From: Zygnema cylindricum
Taxonomy: Eukaryota; Streptophyta; Zygnematophyceae; Zygnematales; Zygnemataceae
Length of the DNA: 64,000 bases
Direction of reading: 5' to 3'
NCBI GenBank assembly: GCA_037447655.1
Contig: JBBHKE010000836.1
Location: 1-64,000, forward strand
This document shows positions 32,505 through 43,416 of the stretch, piece after piece. Both the position numbers and the translations under genes were made by a program. Below the pieces are notes generated by a model. That model worked only from the letters and a program-made list of their open reading frames with translations. It was not told the origin of the DNA and did no database searches. Positions within the stretch are counted from its first letter, which is position 1, and every line of letters starts with the position of its first letter.

Positions 32505-33941
32505 ATGGATGGACACGGCGTATCCACTACAGAAATGTTGGCGCAAGTTCTCAGGGAGTTGGAAAGTGTGAGATTACAGAACGCGCAGCTGAGTAACACC
32601 GTCACAGCCTTGGAATCGCGTCTAGGGGAGCGACCTCATGGAGGCGTAGAGAGAGACTCCCGGAGACCGAAATTAAGACTTCCCGATGAGTTTGACCCTG
32701 CAAGACACAAGAACCTTGACTCATGGCTATTCTCCGTGGCGAACTATCTCGAGAATTTTCCTAGCCTATCGGATCGTGAGAAGATTCACTACGCGGGTGG
32801 TCTTCTTAAAGGGGCAGCGGGGGCTTGGTGGAGAACATTGGTAGAGGACGATGAGTCACCGACCGTCTGGGCGCTCTTCGTTCAACTCCTCCGCGACACT
32901 TGGCAGCCCGTCAACACGATGAAGGCGGCGAGAGATAAGATCGCAGTATTGAAGCAACGAACTTCAGTGATGGAGTTTACGCAGCGGTTCTTGGAGTGTA
33001 AAGTTCAAATACCTACGATGACGGAGGATGAAGCCGTGGATCGCTTCGTGAAGGGGCTTAAGTCGTCTATTCGTAGAGATGTGGAACAATGGCTTGCACG
33101 GGAAAGCACGACTCCTCCTCTCTCAGCAATCATCCAGTTTGCAGAGCGGACCGATTCGGTCGACTTTAACCTCCGGAGACCTTATCACTACGGGTCGAGC
33201 AGTAGCGGAGGAAACCGACGAGACGAAGGTCCAACCCCTATGGAGCTCGGCGCAATTAATGAGGATACCGAAGAGGTCAACGTCTTGCGGAAAAAGATGA
33301 AAACCACCAAGACCAAGACCAATGACTTGTCCCCCGAGGAAATCCAGCGGAGGAGGCAAAATGGCCTATGCTTCCAGTGCGGTTCTCCAGATCATATGGC
33401 TCGAGAGTGTCCAAAATGGAAAGGTCCCAAAAAGGGAAAACTTACAGTTATGAGGTTAGCCGGTGAAAGAGGAGACCCTTTGATATTTCGGGGTCAAATA
33501 GGAGTAAGTGCTGTTAACTTCATGGTGGACTCCGGAGCATCGGGGAACTTCATTAACGAGGCGACGATGAAAAGGTTTAAACTTCCTCTTGTGGTACTAA
33601 ATGATCATCAGTCGGTACAATTGGCCGACGGAAGTTCCTTATCCATTACCCATCGTACCCCGAGGCTATGCATTGGCATTAGGAAATTCCGATGGTACGA
33701 CACGCTTCACGTATTACCTCTTGGGGACCATGAGGTAATCTTGGGGAAACCGTGGCTGCAAAAATGGAATCCCACAATTGATTGGAGAAGTGGCGACATG
33801 AGAGTGAAAAAAGGTGAAGAAGAGTTCGAGGTAAAAGCGGGAGCGGCTGGTAAGGGAGCGGAAGAGGGATGCATGCTTTCGGCCTTACAGCTTAAGAGGG
33901 CACTCAACAAAGGGGAAACGATTGGTATGGCAGTTGTCTAG
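32505..33941 (+). CDS. Gypsy-1 gag-protease
   Basis: A 478-residue frame from ATG 32505. The N-terminus has a short coiled-coil-like stretch (LRELESVRLQNAQLSNTVTA). The retrotransposon Gag capsid domain includes NYLENFPSLSDREKIHYAG and AAGAWWRTL. A CCHC knuckle CFQCGSPDHMAREC lies near residue 288, and the aspartic protease active site FMVDSGASGNFI near residue 340, with VILGKPWLQKWNP after it. It ends at TAG 33939-33941, and the RT frame starts three bases later in the same frame. Gag forms the particle and binds RNA; the protease matures the polyprotein. Confidence 0.94.
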   Translation: MDGHGVSTTEMLAQVLRELESVRLQNAQLSNTVTALESRLGERPHGGVERDSRRPKLRLPDEFDPARHKNLDSWLFSVANYLENFPSLSDREKIHYAGGLLKGAAGAWWRTLVEDDESPTVWALFVQLLRDTWQPVNTMKAARDKIAVLKQRTSVMEFTQRFLECKVQIPTMTEDEAVDRFVKGLKSSIRRDVEQWLARESTTPPLSAIIQFAERTDSVDFNLRRPYHYGSSSSGGNRRDEGPTPMELGAINEDTEEVNVLRKKMKTTKTKTNDLSPEEIQRRRQNGLCFQCGSPDHMARECPKWKGPKKGKLTVMRLAGERGDPLIFRGQIGVSAVNFMVDSGASGNFINEATMKRFKLPLVVLNDHQSVQLADGSSLSITHRTPRLCIGIRKFRWYDTLHVLPLGDHEVILGKPWLQKWNPTIDWRSGDMRVKKGEEEFEVKAGAAGKGAEEGCMLSALQLKRALNKGETIGMAVV

Positions 33942-33944
33942 CCA

Positions 33945-35735
33945 ATGGAGGAGGCGAAGGAGGAGATCCCGGAAGAATGGAAGAAGAAGGAACCCGACTT
34001 CGATTTCAAAGAAAGTGACGACATTGGAAAGACTTCCGAAGAGGCCCCGGAAGTCGTGACAAAACTTCTCGAGGAGTACGCAGATGTATTTCCCCCAAAG
34101 CTCCCCGAAGGATTACCTCCGAAGCGCGAAGTAGACCATAGAATAGAGCTTGTTCCTGGAGCAGTACCCCCGGCTAATCGGATGTACAAGATGAGCTGCA
34201 CCGAGTTGGACGAATTGAAAAAGCAACTCGCGGGATTGGTCGAAGCCGGAGCAATCGAACTAAGCAAGTCACCGTATGGAGCCCCCGTTCTCTTTGTGAA
34301 CAAGAAAGATGGAGGTTTCCGTATGTGTGTAGACTACCGAGCGGTGAACAAGTTAACGGTGAAGAATGCGTACCCCCTACCGAGGATAGACGAATTGTTG
34401 GATCGACTTCGAGGTGCCAAATATTTTTCGAAAATAGACTTGCGGAGCGGCTACCACCAGATCAGCATTGCCGAGGAGGATGTGGAAAAGACGGCGTTCA
34501 GAACTCGATACGGTCATTTCCAGTTTCGGGTAATGCCGTTCGGGTTGACTAACGCACCGGCGACCTTTATGCATTTAATGAATTCCATCTTTCGGCAATA
34601 TCTGGACGCGTTTGTGATCGTCTTCTTAGATGACATATTGGTGTATAGCCGAACGAAGGAAGAGCATATGAAGCACTTACGGGCGGTCCTACAAGTTCTT
34701 CGGGAGCATAAGTTATACGCAAAAAGAAGTAAATGTGATTTCTTCAAGGAGAAGATTGATTTTTTAGGCCATGTGGTGAGCCGGGACGGAATCGCAGTGG
34801 ATCCAAACAAGACAAAGGTCGTTAAGGAGTGGCCGCAGCCGGCAAATATCACGGAGTTACGGAGCTTTCTAGGACTATGCTCCTATTATCGACGTTTTGT
34901 CGAAGGTTTCGCAAAAATCGCTGCACCGCTCACGGAATTGCTCAAGAATGATGTGCCCTATGATTGGAAAGCGGCGCAAGGGGCAGCTTTTAACACGCTA
35001 AAGGAGCGGTTGGTTACCGCCCCTGTGTTAGCTGTTCCCGATCCGAACTTACCTTGGACGATAATTACCGACGCTAGCGATACGGCTATTGGAGCGATCC
35101 TTATGCAGGATCAAGGAAAAGGCCTTCAACCCATCGCCTACGATAGTCGAAAACTAAAGGCAGCAGAGCTGAACTGGGCCACCCATGAGAAAGAGACAAT
35201 AGTTATCATCAATGCGCTGGAGGTTTGGAAGTGTTACGTTCAGGGGAAACGGATCACGGTTATCACGGATCACCACGCCTTACAATATCTCCAAACCCAG
35301 CCGAAGTTGTCCAAGAAACAAGTGCGTTGGATGACGTTTCTGCGGACCTTCGGTCCGGAACTTGTTATAGAATATAAGCCGGGCAAAACGAACCCGGCAG
35401 ATGCGCAGTCAAGAATACCCGACGTCGCTGCGCCAATAGCGGAGCAGCGACGGCAAGCATCGCAGCATGGGAATGTAAGCTCTGTGAAGGAGAACATCGC
35501 AGCGTCGACCGCAGCGCAAGGTCCGAAACTCAGCACAGTCACCAGTACGGTGCAGGTGGAAGAACAGTGGTTAAGTCGAATAAAGGCCGCTTACGACGAC
35601 GATGATGCACTAAAGGAACTCATCAAACGGAAGGTATTCGTTCGAACCGCCAATGGTATGTGGCGGTACAGACCGAGTAAAACAACACGGCTTTATGTGC
35701 CAACAAAATACGGAACTTCGTCACACGATTCTTAA
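33945..35735 (+). CDS. Gypsy-1 reverse transcriptase-RNase H
   Basis: Same frame as gag-protease with one TAG between them. RT motifs: [55 protein letters not shown] and [15 protein letters not shown] (catalytic DD near 34630), with [11 protein letters not shown] after it. RNase H begins [15 protein letters not shown] and includes [10 protein letters not shown] and [11 protein letters not shown], with the catalytic D, E and D. It ends with the start of integrase (TRLYVPTKY) and a frameshift near 35710 that leads to a stop at 35735. It copies genomic RNA into DNA in the particle. Confidence 0.95.
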   Translation: MEEAKEEIPEEWKKKEPDFDFKESDDIGKTSEEAPEVVTKLLEEYADVFPPKLPEGLPPKREVDHRIELVPGAVPPANRMYKMSCTELDELKKQLAGLVEAGAIELSKSPYGAPVLFVNKKDGGFRMCVDYRAVNKLTVKNAYPLPRIDELLDRLRGAKYFSKIDLRSGYHQISIAEEDVEKTAFRTRYGHFQFRVMPFGLTNAPATFMHLMNSIFRQYLDAFVIVFLDDILVYSRTKEEHMKHLRAVLQVLREHKLYAKRSKCDFFKEKIDFLGHVVSRDGIAVDPNKTKVVKEWPQPANITELRSFLGLCSYYRRFVEGFAKIAAPLTELLKNDVPYDWKAAQGAAFNTLKERLVTAPVLAVPDPNLPWTIITDASDTAIGAILMQDQGKGLQPIAYDSRKLKAAELNWATHEKETIVIINALEVWKCYVQGKRITVITDHHALQYLQTQPKLSKKQVRWMTFLRTFGPELVIEYKPGKTNPADAQSRIPDVAAPIAEQRRQASQHGNVSSVKENIAASTAAQGPKLSTVTSTVQVEEQWLSRIKAAYDDDDALKELIKRKVFVRTANGMWRYRPSKTTRLYVPTKYGTSSHDS

Positions 35736-37491
35736 AATGAATCACGACGAGCCGCTCAGTGGAAATTTTGGGCGGGATAAAACAACCGCACGTGTCGCTG
35801 AGGCGTATTACTGGCCGAACATGACTCGAGACATTGCAGAATATGTCCGGACGTGTGACTCGTGTAATAGGAACAAATCGGATTCAGGGCAACAAGGTCT
35901 GTTACAACCCCTACCAATACCATCTGTTCCTTAGGAGGCGATCTCGATGGATTTCATCGTGGCCCTTCCCCGGACGAAGAAGGGCTACGACTCAATCTTC
36001 GTCGTCGTGGATTACCTGACGAAGATGGCACATTTTCTACCTACGTCCACCACAGCTACTGCACAAGATATCGCGGACTTATTCTTTCGGGAGATATTCC
36101 GCCATCACGAACTTCAAAAAAAGATCGTCAGCAACCGCGATCGTAAATTTGTGAGCCACTTTTGGCAAAATCTATTTGCGTTATGTGGCACGCAGCTGGC
36201 CATGTCCACAGCCTACCACCCTCAAACAGATGGTCAGACTGAAAGGGTGAATCGAACTTTGGAGGAAGCGTTGCGGGCTTATGTCTCGGTGCACCAAACG
36301 GATTGGGTGGACCATTTAACGGCAATCGAGGTAGCATACAACAGTGGAGTGCACTCGTCAACAAATGCGACGCCATTCTCCCTCAATGGACGACAACCCA
36401 CTCTTCCCCAAAACTTATTAGTAGCGGACTGCCAAACACCGGCAGCTCTAGACTTTTCCAAAACGTTGCAAGGAAACTTGGAAAAGGCGGTCAAGGCGCT
36501 CCAAATGGCTAAGGATCGTCAAAAGGCGCAGGCCGACGCCCACCGGAAGGAAACCGTCTTCTGCATGGGGAACAAGGTTCGCCTTAATATGGCAAACCTC
36601 TCCTTGCCGGGTGCCCTCTCTAAGAAGTTGGCACCAAGGTTCACGCGCCCATTCACAATTCTTTCCCGTGTGGGCGACGTGGCTTACAAGTTGGATATCC
36701 CGCCGGACTGGCATATCCACAATGTTTTCCATGTTTCCCTTCTTAAACCATTCCGCGATCCTGATTCAGTGTTCCCTAATGGACGACAGCATACTCCTTT
36801 ACCACCCGTTGAAGGAACCTCGGACGAGTATGAGGTGGAGGACATCCTTCAGTCACGCCACTCTCGGAATTCCAACTCCACCCAATACTTGGTGCGTTGG
36901 AAGGGATACGGTGCTGAGGACGACTCTTGGGTGGACGGGAGGGATCTACATTCCCCAGAGTTGCTGCGCCGATTTCAGCGGAGTGCGGACACTCAGCTTT
37001 ACTGGAGGGGCAATCGCAACGACAACAACAAAGGAGCGAATCGCAATGTCGCAACCATCGCAATCATCTTGGGGACGCGGCAAAGGACCGCAGCGACGAT
37101 GTTACCACACCGCAGCGCTGTAGCAGCGCAGCCACCGCAGCGCAACATGGTTACGATGACGTCAGAGGATCGCAACACCACCGCTGCGCTAACAGGAAAG
37201 CGCAACGGCGCAATTGTGTTTCACTATGTGGGTAACGACGAACCCTCGGTTTCGCCGCAGCAGCGCAATTTTATAAATGATGAACGCTGCGATACCCTCG
37301 CACGCTGCGACGCTTCGCAAAGTCCAAAAGTGAAACCCTCAACCCCCGTGAATAAAACCGCCATCCGTCCTCAAGACCACCCGACTACCTCTTCCCACTA
37401 CCGGTCGACACACAGCATCCGGACCTCGCCTTCAGCTTCGCCAAAAGGTTTTATTGGAACCCCTCGGAGTGGCCCGAGGAATGGCGTATAG
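35710..37491 (+). pseudogene. Gypsy-1 integrase with C-terminal chromodomain
   Basis: After the frameshift the frame reads [20 protein letters not shown] and RTCDSCNRNK (HHCC zinc finger). It is interrupted by TAG at 35932-35934 and continues in the same frame from 35935. The catalytic core has MDFIVALPRTKKGYDSIFVV, SNRDRKFVSHFW and AYHPQTDGQTERVNRTLE (D, D, E). Then come HNVFHVSLLKPF and a chromodomain YEVEDILQSRHSR..QYLVRWKGYGAEDDSW (about 36825-36990), which in chromoviruses directs insertion to marked chromatin. The C-terminal 160 residues are low-complexity, built of GCGCAAC/GCAGCG repeats. It ends at 37491. Confidence 0.92.
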
Positions 37492-38147
37492 GGAAGCCTG
37501 GAGATCCTATCCGTATTCCTGCCGAAGTTCCGTCACACCCAGCGTGGAATTTCATGCGGACAAAAGACCTGGGAAATAATCATAAGGGTTATATGCAGCT
37601 AAACCCTCACGCCTTACCGTTCATGGAAGTGGTAGAGGACAACTATAGGTACAGGATTGATGTTCCCGGGTTACTCCAACATTATCACCCGTGGGATGTC
37701 CGCCTCCACGACATCATCTTTAGAGCGCAGGTCACCCCTGAGGTGCGGGTACTCAAGCTGGCTCGAAAGAATGCTCTGCAGCGGGCCTGAGCTGCAAAGA
37801 AACACGTGTCCTTTAAATTTCGGAAGGTACCTCGATGCGAACCGGCGGTAGAAGAAGCGGAGGAAGTTTCCCCAATGGCTGAACCTGAAGAACCCCAGAT
37901 TCCGGCACCCGAGGAGCCTGCACCAGCGGACGTTCCTCAGCGACCCGAAATACCCGAGGTTGAGGAAGGGGAAGATCGGGTTCGGGAACGAATCACTCGG
38001 CGGCGGTTGGTAGCTGCGGATCGTCACATCGCGTTACTAGAGACCCGATGTGAACAGCTCCAAAATCAACTCGACGCCTTTCGCCAGGAGTTCGAAGAGT
38101 ATCGCGAGGAAACATATGACATACTCCGGCAACTGCAGTTTCCCTGA
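37356..38147 (+). pseudogene. Gypsy-1 additional 3' frame of unknown function
   Basis: A frame different from integrase, open from 37356 to 38147 except for one TGA at 37788-37790. The first ATG is at 37554, but the open sequence begins about 200 nt earlier (PLPVDTQHPDLAFSFAKRF, WNPSEWPEEWRIGKPGDP). The middle has YRYRIDVPGLLQHYHPWDV. After the stop there is a Pro/Glu-rich stretch (MAEPEEPQIPAPEEPAP) and a predicted C-terminal coiled coil (HIALLETRCEQLQNQLDAF). It ends 45 bp before the 3' LTR. No signal peptide or membrane segment is seen, so an envelope-like role is not supported. I do not recognise the family. Confidence 0.6.
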
Positions 38148-38180
38148 ATCAATCAAAGTTCAACGAGACGCTGAATCCTT

Positions 38181-38192
38181 AGTGGGAGGCAC
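38181..38192 (+). other. Gypsy-1 polypurine tract
   Basis: AGTGGGAGGCAC immediately before the 3' LTR TGTAACAGGG. It is short and interrupted by pyrimidines but in the right place. Confidence 0.7.
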
Positions 38193-40038
38193 TGTAACAG
38201 GGTTACAGAATTGGGTACTTAGTGCCTAGGGCTAAGCTGCTATAGTTGCGATTTCAGAGCAGCGCAGTTGCAATTCCAGAGCAGCGCAGCTGCGATTCCA
38301 GACCAGCGCAGCATAGCAGCATATTAGCATAGCAACTTAGCGGTGTAGCAACTTAGTGTTGTTCTTTGGTCTAAAATAGACCGCAGAAGCCACCCGAACT
38401 ATCATGCAAAAAGCTAAGCAAAAATAGGTCGACGAACAATCATATGAAATGCATCCTCTATATGCGTACACAGACGCAACAGACAACATTTAGGGTTTCA
38501 TGGAATAATCAACATAAATAAACCCTATGACAACATCTAAGGTTTGATGGAATAATCAACATAAGCAAACCCTAGGACAAATGCATAAATAATGCATATC
38601 AAACAAACATAAAATAACATAAATAAATAATAACAAAAAGAGTGCAATCTCACATAAACATTAGATAAACAAAAGTATATCAATAAACATATTACTCAAA
38701 TGCATGACCTAATCGGCAACCCTAAAAGTCTACATCTTCGGTCCCCACTTTACTAACCAGCATTGATGATTTTTCTAATGAAGCTCAAATCTATATATAC
38801 ACTTGTGAGCTGTTAACAAATCACTAAGTGTCAAAATAACCAACGTAAATTACGTAACTGTCATTAAATCAAACTAATCGTAAGCGTACACCTGAAAGTT
38901 AAGCAATTGTAAGCGTACACTTGTCTGCAAATACGACACATAAAGACACACAATTAAACTGTCGATATCCTCATTGATCACCTAAAATATAACTATTTTA
39001 ATCAACACTAAATCATTAATTCAAATAAGACAAAACATTGATACTTCAAATTTTACATCGACGCATCCAAAAATCCGCGTCATAAGTGACAACTTGCTTA
39101 GTCACTTGTCGATAAATCCACGTAGTGAACCGACATCGCATATGTACGGTCCACTAGATAATGCGTCATTAAAGATAATGAGATCCCTTGAAAATATCGG
39201 TAGACGACATTCGCCCTCCACGTGTACCATGACCAACTTGCCGAAATCAATTCGTACGATCCAATTCTGTCCGTACTGAAATCACGTACTTCGTCATAAA
39301 TGCGCCTTGTCGCATTTAAGGTACACGTCATTTTCGATAAATGCATGTCGCAATAAGCGACAACTTAAAGTACACCTGTCAAATACGACGCTCCGTACCG
39401 GCGGCGTCCCATGTAATAAATTTCATCTGTCGCATTATGTTTCGTACGTGCGATGTACCATTTTCTCTTCGTCGATTATCTCACGTCGGATTGCTTCGCG
39501 ATCCGCCGTCCATTTCCTCTCACATTTCGCGCCACTCAATTACTCCATTAATTTTATGTGTACATTTAATTCCCCAATCCATAAAACCTTTCGAACCTCC
39601 ACAATATATCGCGTAAATGCGTACGCACGAAACATCGCGTACGCACGAAACGCTCCGTACGCACGAAACTAAGTTTTCAAAAACAACACTTAGTAGCGCA
39701 GCAGCAGCGCAGCATAGCAACGCCGCAGAATGTAGATTGAGCTGTATAGTTCTAGAAAGAAGTTTTGGATAGATCTCGGTTGATCGTGAAGGTCCACGTG
39801 TACAGCTGTATAGTACTAAGTTGACTAGCTGTTAGTTAGTTTAAATAGTCGAGTAAGACCTAGTGAATGAGACCTCAAGTAGACTTACACAGCCAGCGCA
39901 ACCTTGTACTCTCTTTCAAGTAATCAAGCGCAACCTTGTCTGTGAGTTCTGTGTACTCCTGCGGTTTTTACGGGAAGATCTTTGGTGTTTTCCGCTGTGC
40001 ACTGTGACGGGTTGTGGTGTATTGTTGCCTCTTTTACA
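38193..40038 (+). repeat. Gypsy-1 3' LTR, interrupted by element X
   Basis: 38193-38356 and 39689-40038 together match the 5' LTR almost base for base, including the GCAGCGCAGCTGCGATTCCAG units and CCTCTTTTACA end. The duplication CTTAG flanks the insertion. Confidence 0.93.
38357..39688. mobile_element. Element X, solo-LTR-like insertion (1332 bp)
   Basis: Begins TGTTGTTCTTTGG and ends TTTCAAAAACAACA, i.e. TG...CA with short inverted ends. It is flanked by a 5-bp duplication CTTAG (38352-38356 and 39689-39693). Its ends resemble the Copia LTRs here (TGTTGT...CAACA), so a solo LTR of another Copia family is the preferred reading. An alternative TTA-duplication (PIF/Harbinger-like) reading of the same junction cannot be excluded. 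Inside are a 47-bp direct duplication at about 38482-38575 (TGGAATAATCAACATAA) and three CGTACGCACGAAAC units near 39618-39668. No coding region is recognised. A second, truncated copy is at 6925-7214. Confidence 0.7.
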
Positions 40039-40429
40039 ATAAATAGTGAAGTCTAAGAGAAGAGTAGACATCTTTTCCTTTGGAAAAGTTTGTGGAAATT
40101 ATGACTAATCTTGGTCTTGAGCGATTAAAACCAAATTGAAGCAATAACATTTTTGAACTAAAATCTCTTACAGACTAAGTAGTGTTTTAGTAGTTAAGAG
40201 ATAGAATTATTAAGAGTGGAGAGTACTGGAAAACACATTAAAAAGAAGGGCTGAGCCACGAGGGCAAGAAACCAAGCTAATGTTATGTGGACACAAGCTT
40301 CTTCTAATTTAAAGTTTATTCCTATGTGAGTGCTATCCGATGTGGATATGTATTTTTCAATGTGTGGAATGTGTGGTTGAAATTGGTTGTAGTAATGGGA
40401 TTTTTTGAGAGGTATGAGATCCTATAACA
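40039..40429 (+). mobile_element. Gypsy-2 solo LTR, right part
   Basis: Continues the LTR interrupted at 31961 (ATAAATAGTGAAGTCTAAG) and ends CCTATAACA at 40429, followed by the target duplication ATAAC (40430-40434). The Gypsy-1 target duplication ATAAA occupies 40039-40043. Confidence 0.9.
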
Positions 40430-42299
40430 ATAACAAACAACATTTATTGTTCGTTTTCACAAAAAGAGGTAAAATATACACCAATCCATTTTTGTAACAC
40501 AACTTTTTGTTTGCCCTAACAACAATATTGGTAAAAAACACTTTATCTTGTTAACGACCACAAAAATAGTGCAAAATAAACTCTCAACCATGTTTATAAC
40601 TCAAATTTGTGGTTGCGCTAACAATAATTTATTGTTCCAAACAATGTTTATTATGTTGCTCACAAAAAAAGTAAAAAAACCCTCAACTGTGTTTGCTACA
40701 CAAATTTGTATTTGCGTTAACAAGAAAAATACTAACAAACAAAGTTTATTGTTAACGCACACAAAGAGAGTTAAAAAAAACCCTAAACTATGTTTCTATC
40801 ACAAATTTTAGTTTGCGCTAACAAAGATATTTGTAAAAAACAATGTTTATTGTTCTCTCTCACATAAATACGTAAAATAAATTCAGGACCATGTTTGTAA
40901 CACAACTTTGTGTTTGCGCTAACAACAATATTGGTAATAAACACTTTATATTGTCACACAAAAATAGTTCAAAATAAGCTCAAACTATGTTTATTTCCCA
41001 AATTTGTGTTTGACCTAAGAATGATTTCTTGTAAGAACAAAATTTATTATTACACTTACAAAAACAAAAAACAAAACCCTAAACTATATTTGCAAAACAA
41101 ATTTGTGTTGGCGTTAACAACAAAAATATTAACAAACCAATTAAAAGTTAAATCACACAAAGAGAGTTAAGAAAATCCCTAAATCATGTTTATTTCACAA
41201 ATTTGAGTTTGCGCTAACAAAGATATTTGTAATAAACAAAGTTGGTAAGAAACACTTTATATTGTTACCGCCCAAAAATTAGTGCAAAATATACTTTGAA
41301 CCATGTTTATAACTCAAATTTGTGGTTGCGTTGACAATAATTTCTTCTAACAAACAACGTTTATTATTACGCTCACAAAAACAGTGAAAAATAACCCTCA
41401 ACTATGTTAGCAACAAAAAATTGTGTTTGTGTTAACAACAATAATATTAAGGAACAAAGTGTATTGTTAACACACACAGAGAGATTTAAAAAAACCCTAA
41501 ACCATGTTTATATCACAAATTTTAGTTTGCGCTAACAAAGATATTTGGTAAAACAACGTTTATTGTTCTCTCTCACAAAAATATGTAAAATAAATTGCGA
41601 ACCATATTTGTAACACAACTTTTTGTTTGCCCTAACAATAATTTATTGTAACAAACAACGTTAATAATTACGCTCAATAAAAAGTAAAAAAAAAGCCTCA
41701 ACTATGTTTACGATACAAATTTGTGTTTGCGTTAACAACAAAAATATAAACAAACAAAGTTTATTATTAACGCACTGAAAGAGAGTGGAAAAAACACAAC
41801 CATATTTCTATCACAAATTTAAGTTTGCGCTAACAAAGATTTAACTAACAATGTTTGTTGTTCGCACTTACACTAAGAGGTAAAATAAACTAAGAACCAT
41901 GTTTGTAACACAACTTTGTAATTGTGCTAACAACAATATTGTTAACAAACACTTAATATTGTAAGCACTCAACAAAATTGTTCAAATAAACTCTCAACCA
42001 TGTTTATAACTCAAATTTGTGTTTGCGCTAAAAACAATTTCTTATAACGAACAACGTTTATTATTACGCTCACAAAAATAGTAAAAAAAAACCCTCAACA
42101 ATGTTTGCAACACAAATTAGGGTTTCGTTAACAACAAATATATTAACGAACAAAGTTTATTGTTAACGCACACAAAGAGAGTGAAAAAAAACCCTAAACC
42201 GTGTTTCATCACAAATTTTAGTTTGCGCTAACAAAGATATTTGTAACAAACAACATTTATTGGCCTCGCTCACAAAAAGAGGTAAAATAAACTCCGAAC
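40430..42299. repeat. Satellite array, four-monomer form
   Basis: A-B-C-D monomers with A near 40588, B near 40687, C near 40788, D near 40890 and the next A near 40986, giving a period of about 398 bp. The monomers are more diverged in places, and some C monomers lose part of the AAAGATATTTGTAAC core (41840). It ends at CTCCGAAC (42299), the start of a D monomer. Confidence 0.92.
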
Positions 42300-43416
42300 A
42301 CTATCGTGCATGGTAGTGCAACTGCAAATGGCATGCATCTAATCTAGCTTGAGTTGCCCATATGTGGAACAGATCTACTGCGAGACATAATACATGAAAA
42401 GGCTAAACAAATGCGTCATGGGAGACATCACAAACTCAACAAGAGCAAAAATAAAAAAAACAAAGATAAGTGAATCAGGGTGGAATTCCCCCATATTTTC
42501 GACAGTAGCCACTTTGCCCTGAAGTCTTCCAATAACCCCTACAAGAGTCTAACAAGAGGTCCAAGACACTTCCTTAACTCGCTGAAGGAACCGAGATAGC
42601 TGGTTTTCCACGGAGTAAGACAAGACGAGATCTAGCCAGTACACTTAGCACTCTGGAAGGAAGAATCACACAGTCCACAAAAAACACCAACGACACACCA
42701 CAGCAAGTTAATAACAGTCTGGAGGGAAACCTTACAGGCCGGCTTGCGCCAGTAGATTCGGTAAGGTCTTGTTACAAGAAAGCAAAATAAAGCTCAGAGA
42801 TGATTCACCAGCACCAAGCTATGGGCCGTAAGAAACCCTAACTCGAAACTAGCCTGTCACTAAAATATTCAGACGGAACCCTAAAATAAAATCACCAAGC
42901 TCGACAAATCGCGAGAAATCAACAAGTTTGCATGAAAATGACATCTTCCCAATGTTTGATTCGCGTACATTTATTTTGCAACTGTTCCTTAAATGTCAAG
43001 TGGCATTTATCCTATGCTTTCGCTTTCCGTACAGCTACACTAATTCCTATATGTCTTTGATCATGCTGGTTCTACGTTCAAAACGCTGCCAATTTCTAGA
43101 GACGGCCGCTAGGTGGCCGCCTCGAAATGCCTTACATCTACACCTCGAGGATAAAAACCCTCTCTAAGCTAAACAAAAATAATGCATGAACCTCTAACGG
43201 TTCATGACTTTAGACATCTGTTAGGTTTGGAGCCGTTGGGTTTTGCCTTCTGACGCCGTACCGAGTGTACTCTGACGCTGTACCGAGTGTACTCCATCCC
43301 TTGTCCTGCCTGTACTGCGAGCTGTACGTCCGTGTACAAACCTGTCACGTCCCATATGTTCGAATTAGTAGGGATCCATGCAATAATACCCGTTGACGCC
43401 CTACGGCATGACAACA
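42300..43416. mobile_element. Unclassified 1.1-kb insertion in satellite
   Basis: Non-satellite DNA between the CTCCGAAC tail of one satellite monomer and the D-like TTGTTTGCATCCCAACTTTG that resumes at 43417. The left edge is an imperfect palindrome (CTATCGTGCATGGTAG). The right edge reads TGTTGTCATGCCGTAGGG on the minus strand, like the start of a Copia-type LTR. There is no clear target duplication. Two 22-bp units of CTGACGCYGTACCGAGTGTACT lie at about 43249-43292. No convincing coding region is seen. A degraded solo LTR on the minus strand is possible. Confidence 0.5.

Larger units (their letters stand above)
31962..40038 (+). mobile_element. Gypsy-1, full-length chromovirus-type LTR retrotransposon (8077 bp)
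   Basis: Flanked by a 5-bp duplication ATAAA (31957-31961 and 40039-40043). The 5' LTR is 509 bp. The 3' LTR would be about the same length but carries element X. Order: gag, protease, RT, RNase H, integrase, chromodomain, then an additional 3' frame and polypurine tract. GC content is visibly higher than in the satellite and Copia elements around it. There are three apparent breaks: an in-frame TAG between protease and RT, a frameshift near 35710, and an in-frame TAG at 35932. It is inserted in a Gypsy-2 solo LTR. Confidence 0.95.

Noticed and set aside
37554-38147. Envelope gene for Gypsy-1
   Set aside because: No signal peptide, transmembrane segment or cysteine pattern; it is acidic and coiled-coil. 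Reported only as an unknown frame.
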